Shown: one piece after another, positions 59,798-64,000 of the stretch
Layout: each line of letters opens with the position of its first letter
Position numbering within the stretch: the first letter of the stretch is position 1
Assembly (NCBI RefSeq): GCF_900091605.1
Contig: NZ_FMCQ01000005.1
Location: 186,001 to 250,000 of the forward strand
Length of the DNA: 64,000 nt
Direction: 5' to 3'
Origin: Micromonospora tulbaghiae
Lineage (GTDB): Bacteria > Actinomycetota > Actinomycetes > Mycobacteriales > Micromonosporaceae
Program-made: the position numbers and the translations under genes
The notes under the pieces: model-generated
What the model was told of the DNA's origin: nothing
Database searches by the model: none
What the model saw: only the letters and a program-made list of their open reading frames with translations

Positions 59798-61063
59798 TCA
59801 GCGGGCGTCCTGGCGGGGTAGCACCACCTCGCGCAGGATCAGCTGCAACGCGGCGACGGTGGGGATCGCGATGAGCGCGCCCACCACGCCCAGCAGCGCC
59901 ACTCCGAGCAGCGCGGCGAGCAACGCGGCCACCTCGTTGACCGACACCGCCCGGCGCATGACCTTCGGATAGATCAGGTAGTTCTCCACCTGCTGGTAGA
60001 GCACGAAGAACACCAGGCAGGCGATGCCCACGGGCAGGTCTGTGGCGAGCCCGACGAGCGTCACCACCACCGCGCCGAGCGTCGCGCCGATCTGCGGGAT
60101 CAGGTCGGTCACCGCGACCACCACGGCGAGGGCGAACGGGTACGGCAGGCCGACCGCCAGCGCGAACACGAACGTGCTCACCCCGGCCAGCACCGCGATG
60201 GCCAGTGCGCCGACCATGTACGCGCCGACCCGGGTGAGGATCTCGTCGCCGATCAGCCGGACCCGCTGCCGGCGCGAGCGCGGCACCAGCGCGTACCCGA
60301 GTTCGCGCAGCTTGTCGAAGTACGCCAGGAAGTAGATCGTCAGCACCAGCACGGTGAGCAGGCGGAAGATCGTCCCGAAGATCAGTTGCGCGCCGCCGAG
60401 GACACCGCCGAGCGCCCGCCCGACCGTGTCCGCGTTCGCCGCCGCCTGGACCCGCTCCATCACGTCGTACCGGATGACGAGGTCGTTGACAGTGGGATTG
60501 CGGCGCAGCTCCTCGACGTAGCCGGGTAGCTGTTGGATGAACTGGCCGGACTGGGTCACCACCGGCGGCACCAGCGCCAGCAGACCGGCGACGATCAGCA
60601 GCAGCAGGGTGAGGGTCACCACCGCCACGGCCAGGCCGCGCGGCACGCCCCACTTGCACAGCCGGACCACCGCCGGGTGCAGGCCGACCGCGAGGAACAG
60701 CGCGATCACCACGAGCACCAGGATGCCGGCGGCGTTGCGGATGCCCAGGAACAGCGCGTACGCCAGCAGCACGCCGAGCGCGCCGGTGAACCCGATCAGG
60801 AAGGCGCTGCGCCGCAGCGGCCGCCCCGGTACGCCGAAGCGCCCGCTCGGCTCGAACTCACCCGGCTCGACATCCGCGGCGACCGCCCGGCTTTCCGTGG
60901 CGGTCCGGGCGCTCTTCGTGGCGCCGGTGCCCGCGTTCGCCTCGGCCGGGTCGGCAGCGTCGGCGTCTCGGGGCCGCGCGTCTTCGGCGGGGGAACGGGA
61001 GGCGTCCCCGTCCACTGACGAGGCGGCCTCGTCGTCCCGGGCGGCGGAGCCCTCCTGCGACAC
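59798..61063 (-). CDS. AI-2E family transporter (PF01594)
   Basis: The product is about 421 residues long. An N-terminal acidic and Ala-rich disordered stretch (about residues 1-75) is followed by about eight membrane helices. The first pair are FLIGFTGALGVLLAYALFLG and AAGILVLVVIALFLAVGLHP. The family motif LTDLIPQIGATLGAVVV is at about residue 310 (seen here as VTDLIPQIGATLGA), then GIACLVFFVLYQQVENYLIY. Family members export autoinducer-2 or, in others, exchange sodium and protons; the substrate is unknown. GTG at 61063 is favoured by GGGGAGG 5 nt upstream on the minus strand. Confidence 0.86.
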   Translation of the reverse strand: MSQEGSAARDDEAASSVDGDASRSPAEDARPRDADAADPAEANAGTGATKSARTATESRAVAADVEPGEFEPSGRFGVPGRPLRRSAFLIGFTGALGVLLAYALFLGIRNAAGILVLVVIALFLAVGLHPAVVRLCKWGVPRGLAVAVVTLTLLLLIVAGLLALVPPVVTQSGQFIQQLPGYVEELRRNPTVNDLVIRYDVMERVQAAANADTVGRALGGVLGGAQLIFGTIFRLLTVLVLTIYFLAYFDKLRELGYALVPRSRRQRVRLIGDEILTRVGAYMVGALAIAVLAGVSTFVFALAVGLPYPFALAVVVAVTDLIPQIGATLGAVVVTLVGLATDLPVGIACLVFFVLYQQVENYLIYPKVMRRAVSVNEVAALLAALLGVALLGVVGALIAIPTVAALQLILREVVLPRQDAR

Positions 61064-61261
61064 CCGTGCCTCCCCGCAGCCCCGGCCCGCGCCGGGGTAG
61101 ACGTCCACGGCCCGCGCCTGCCGGCGTGCGGACCCCTGCCCGCAGGGTAGTCGCCGCCGCACGCGCGAGCCATCCCACTGCCACGCTCCGTCGGGCCGGT
61201 GGCGTCCGCCGAGGACGGGCACGCCACACCGCCGGGACGCGGAAGCGCCCGGCGATGGGGG

Positions 61262-63319
61262 TCAGTCCTTGTCGACGGTGACGGTGCTGGGCTTCGCGCT
61301 GCGCTCGTCGGTGGTCGGCTTGGTCGGGCGCTTGCCGTTCTCGCCGGTGCTGGTGATCTTCGTCGGGGTGGCGCCCCGGCCACCCTCGCCCGGTACGGCT
61401 GCGACAGTGGGCTCCCCGTCGACGCCCGCGCCGGCGGGGGAGTCCATCGTGGTCACCGGCTCACCGACCGGCTTCGCCTTGCCCGCCTCGGCCGGCTCGC
61501 CGTCGCCCTTCGCCGGTCCGGCGCCGTCGGGGGCCGTCGTGGCGGCGCCCTTCGCGGCCACCGGCGCACCGCTGCCGACCGGGATGTCGGCGGGCTCGCC
61601 GCCGTCGTCGCCGGCCCGCCCGGAGGCGGCGGTGGCGAGGTCGCCCGGGTCGACCGGGGTGGCCGCGATCCCGGCCGAGTCGGCGTCACGCCGCTGATCG
61701 GCGAGCCGTCGTTGCAGGTCGTCGGACTCCTGCCGCGACTTCCAGGTCTCGGTACGCAGGTCGGCCAGCTCCTGCTGGGCCTTGGCGATCTCCAGCATCA
61801 CCCCGGCGAGCTGCTGCCGGCCGGCGGCCACCTCCTGCTGGGTGGCGGCCAGGTGCTGCTGCGTGGTGGCGAGATGCTGCTGGGTGGTGGCCGCGTACTC
61901 CTCGAACTGGCGGCGCGAGGCCGCGACGTGCTCGTCGGCCTTGCGGCGCTGCGCGGTGGCGTCCGCCTCGGCGCGGCGCAGCAGCTCGGCGGCCTCCAGC
62001 TCGGCCTGCTGCCGCATGCCCAGCGCGTCGGCCTCGGCGGCCTGCCGGACGTCGGCGGCGGTGCGCTCGATCTCGTCGCGCCGCGTGGCGTACGCCTGCT
62101 CCAGCTCCTCCTGCCGCTTGGCGTGCTGGTTGTCCAGCTCGTCGCGGCGCTTGGCGAACTCCTGCTCGGCGGCGGCCCGGCGCTGGGCCAGCTCCTTCTC
62201 CGCGCCGTCCCGCCGCTCGGCGACCTCCTTCTCCACCCCGGCCCGCCACGCGCCCAGCTCCTGCTGGGTCTGCGCGCGGGACTGCTGCACGTACGCCTCG
62301 GTCTCGGTGCGCATGCGCTGCACGTACGCCTCGACCTCGGCGCGGTTGCGCTTGCCGGCCTCGGCGGCCTCGGTGGTGAGCCGGTTGGCCTCGGTGCGGG
62401 CCCGGCCGCGGGTGGCCTTGGCGGCCTCCTCCGCGTCGTCCACGATCTTCTTGGCCTCGGCCAGCGCCTTGGCGTGTGTGGCCCGGCCGGCCTCGGCGGC
62501 GGCGTCGGTGAGCCGCTTGGCCTCCTGCTGGCCCTTGGCGTGCACCTCCTTGGCGGCCTCGCGGAGCTGGCTCGCCTCCTGCTGGGCCTTGGCCAGCGCC
62601 TCCTTGGCCGCCTCGCGCAGCCGCGCGGCCTCCTGCTGGGCCCGGGCGTGGATCTCCTTGGCCGTGTCGCGGAGCTGGGTGGCCTCCTGTTGTGCCTTCG
62701 CCAGTGCGTCCTGGGCGGTCCGGCGCAGCTTCTCGGCCTCGTCCTGTGCTGCCGTCCGCAGCTTCGTCGACTCGTCCTGCGCGGCCTTGCGCAGCTGCGC
62801 GGACTCGTCCTTGGCGGCCTTGAGCGTGGCCTCGGCCTCGGCCTTGCGGGCGGCGGTGTGCCGCTCCTCCTCGGCCCGGCGGGCGGCCAGCGCGATCTCG
62901 AAGTCCTTGAGCGCCTGGGCGGCCTGCTCCCGGGCCTCCTCGACGATGTGCTCGGCGGCGGCGCGGCGGGCCTCGATCTCCTCGTTGGCGGCGCCGAGGA
63001 TCTCGTCGGCCTGTTCCTCGGCCATGGTGAGGATCTGCTCGACGCGCGGACCCAGGTGCCGGAACGACGCCCGGTCCACCACCGCCGCCTGCTTGCGCAC
63101 CTGGGCCAGGTCGCGCTGGAGCACCTCGACCTGACCGGCCAGCTTGTGGATCTGGGTGTACGCCTGTTCCCGCTCGGTGGTCAACGCCGCGATCTCGTGC
63201 TCCGCGCGAGCGACGTAGCGGTCGACCTGCCGTTTCTCGTACCCCCGCAGGGCGGACTCGAAGCTGGGCTCCGTCGTCACGTCCCCGCCGAGCGCGAACA
63301 GTTCCTCGCCGTGCGACAT
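61262..63319 (-). CDS. Large coiled-coil protein, Scy/FilP-like (DivIVA-type N-terminus)
   Basis: The product is 685 residues long. The N-terminal motif SFESALRGYEKRQVDRYVAR resembles the DivIVA-like start of FilP and Scy. About residues 50-560 are continuous Ala, Glu, Arg and Gln-rich helix with repeats of the type LREAAKEALAKAQQEASQLR. The last 120 residues are disordered, rich in Pro, Gly and Ala. Such proteins form intermediate-filament-like or polar scaffolds in actinomycetes. The gene lies just downstream of a second coiled-coil gene on the same strand, as scy and filP do in Streptomyces. ATG at 63319 has GAGGATGGGGG upstream. Confidence 0.75.
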   Translation of the reverse strand: MSHGEELFALGGDVTTEPSFESALRGYEKRQVDRYVARAEHEIAALTTEREQAYTQIHKLAGQVEVLQRDLAQVRKQAAVVDRASFRHLGPRVEQILTMAEEQADEILGAANEEIEARRAAAEHIVEEAREQAAQALKDFEIALAARRAEEERHTAARKAEAEATLKAAKDESAQLRKAAQDESTKLRTAAQDEAEKLRRTAQDALAKAQQEATQLRDTAKEIHARAQQEAARLREAAKEALAKAQQEASQLREAAKEVHAKGQQEAKRLTDAAAEAGRATHAKALAEAKKIVDDAEEAAKATRGRARTEANRLTTEAAEAGKRNRAEVEAYVQRMRTETEAYVQQSRAQTQQELGAWRAGVEKEVAERRDGAEKELAQRRAAAEQEFAKRRDELDNQHAKRQEELEQAYATRRDEIERTAADVRQAAEADALGMRQQAELEAAELLRRAEADATAQRRKADEHVAASRRQFEEYAATTQQHLATTQQHLAATQQEVAAGRQQLAGVMLEIAKAQQELADLRTETWKSRQESDDLQRRLADQRRDADSAGIAATPVDPGDLATAASGRAGDDGGEPADIPVGSGAPVAAKGAATTAPDGAGPAKGDGEPAEAGKAKPVGEPVTTMDSPAGAGVDGEPTVAAVPGEGGRGATPTKITSTGENGKRPTKPTTDERSAKPSTVTVDKD

Positions 63320-63418
63320 GCCCCCATCCTCACACGCATCCGGCTCTGCTGGGGCGATACGGACGCCCCTTCTGGGAGCTACTTCACCCTCCTGGCGAAA
63401 CGGGCCGCACAAGCATGA

Positions 63419-63460
63419 CGGCGCGGGGCGACACCGGTCACCCGGCGTCACCCCGCGCCG
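63419..63460 (-). terminator. Hairpin between the two coiled-coil genes
   Basis: CGGCGCGGGG (63419-63428) pairs with CCCCGCGCCG (63451-63460). Inner GAC and GTC extend the stem. It lies 30 bp after the stop of the upstream minus-strand gene and 100 bp before the start of the downstream one. Confidence 0.7.
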
Positions 63461-63491
63461 TGGCTCATGCCCCCGACAGCGGGTGTTTCGA

Positions 63492-64000
63492 TCAGCCGGC
63501 CGACTCGGCCGTCACCTTCTGCCCGGAGGCGTCCGCCTTCGGCGTCTCGGCCTTGGCGCCGGCCGGCACGCCCGGCACGATGCCGGCCAGGCCGGACAGC
63601 ATCTGCCCGAGCTGCGAGGTGACCGCGTCCTTCTGGCGGGTGAGGTCCTCGACCTCGCGGCGGGCCGCCTGCGTGGTCAGCTCGGCCTCGGTGCGGGCCT
63701 CGTTGAGCACCCGCTGCGCCTCGGCGCGCGCCTCGTTGAGCGTCTTGTCGGCGAGCGCCTTGGCCTTGTCGACGGTGTCGTTGGCGGTGCGCTCGGACTC
63801 GACCCGCCGGGCCTCGGCCCGCTGCTCGATCTCCTTGGCCCGCTCCTGGGCGGCACGGGCCCGCTGCTCGGCCTCGTTGACCAGCTTCTGGGTCTGCGTG
63901 ACCTGGGCGGCGTGCCGCTCCGACTCCTCGCGCTCGGCCTTCTCCCGCCGCTCGGCGAGCTGCAGCTCCAGGGCCTGGAGGTCCTTGTCGCGCTTGTCGC
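63492..64000 (-). CDS. Coiled-coil protein, C-terminal part (cut by window end)
   Basis: About 169 C-terminal codons are visible and the start lies beyond the window. The visible part is charged heptad-rich helix (QALELQLAERREKAEREESE, KTLNEARAEAQRVLNEARTE) ending in a short Gly/Pro/Ala tail (GIVPGVPAGAKAETPKADAS). It resembles the end of a Scy/FilP-type cytoskeletal protein and pairs with the gene at 61262. Confidence 0.7.
   Translation of the reverse strand, partial: DKRDKDLQALELQLAERREKAEREESERHAAQVTQTQKLVNEAEQRARAAQERAKEIEQRAEARRVESERTANDTVDKAKALADKTLNEARAEAQRVLNEARTEAELTTQAARREVEDLTRQKDAVTSQLGQMLSGLAGIVPGVPAGAKAETPKADASGQKVTAESAG

Overview
The window is a high-GC, densely packed actinobacterial chromosome segment. 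GTG starts are common, third codon positions are strongly G/C, and intergenic gaps are short. Gene content and order (hom-thrC, thrB, rho, rpmE, prfA, prmC, a YrdC gene, an LMW-phosphatase gene, glyA, the atp genes, a DUF2550 gene, a PduO-type adenosyltransferase, murA, nucS, paired Scy/FilP-like coiled-coil genes) match the conserved core of Streptomyces and Micromonosporaceae. The style of the sequence suggests Micromonospora or a close relative; the genus is an inference. I see no rRNA, tRNA, CRISPR array, prophage, transposase or biosynthetic gene cluster.

Layout. 1-8140: threonine biosynthesis (end of hom, thrC, thrB), with an RND permease, a polysaccharide deacetylase and an MFS transporter between thrC and thrB. 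8140-19850: rho with a long disordered Arg/Gly/Asp-rich region, a large secreted glycosidase-phosphatase fusion, rpmE, prfA, a minus-strand GGDEF protein, prmC, a threonylcarbamoyl-AMP synthase and an LMW phosphatase. 19950-25500: a class A penicillin-binding protein, a palindrome and GC-heptamer repeat, an SDR/DUF2867 protein, glyA and an AtpI-like membrane protein. 25600-34730: the F1Fo ATP synthase genes atpZ-like/B/E/F/H/A/G/D, then a terminator, a LytR-CpsA-Psr gene, and atpC encoding a very short epsilon subunit, followed by the DUF2550 gene. 34730-36100: a repeat-rich gap and a small secreted lysozyme-like protein. 36100-50140: VOC protein, adenosyltransferase, murA (Asp form), 3-hydroxybutyryl-CoA dehydrogenase, an esterase, an MFS transporter, regulators, two ABC exporters around a PadR gene, an ethylmalonyl-CoA-mutase-like gene and a DUF1540 protein. 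50140-64000: DUF4126 protein, nucS, aldehyde dehydrogenase, FHA protein, hydrolases, a double 3-hydroxyacyl-CoA dehydrogenase fusion, a SigE-family sigma factor with a membrane partner, an AI-2E-type permease and two coiled-coil cytoskeleton-like proteins, the last cut by the window edge.

Functional themes are amino acid and one-carbon metabolism, transcription termination and translation, oxidative phosphorylation, cell wall synthesis (PBP, LCP, MurA, deacetylase) and acyl-CoA metabolism. The most notable observations are: (i) a family of 61-bp palindromic elements (exact 16-bp arms, exact 29-nt loop, one covarying pair) at three loci; (ii) separation of atpC from the atp operon by a terminator and an LCP gene, with the epsilon C-terminal domain missing; (iii) many genes with a -10-like hexamer exactly 6-8 nt before the start codon, predicting leaderless mRNAs; and (iv) a two-dyad operator in front of padR. 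I found no clear wholly new multi-gene system.
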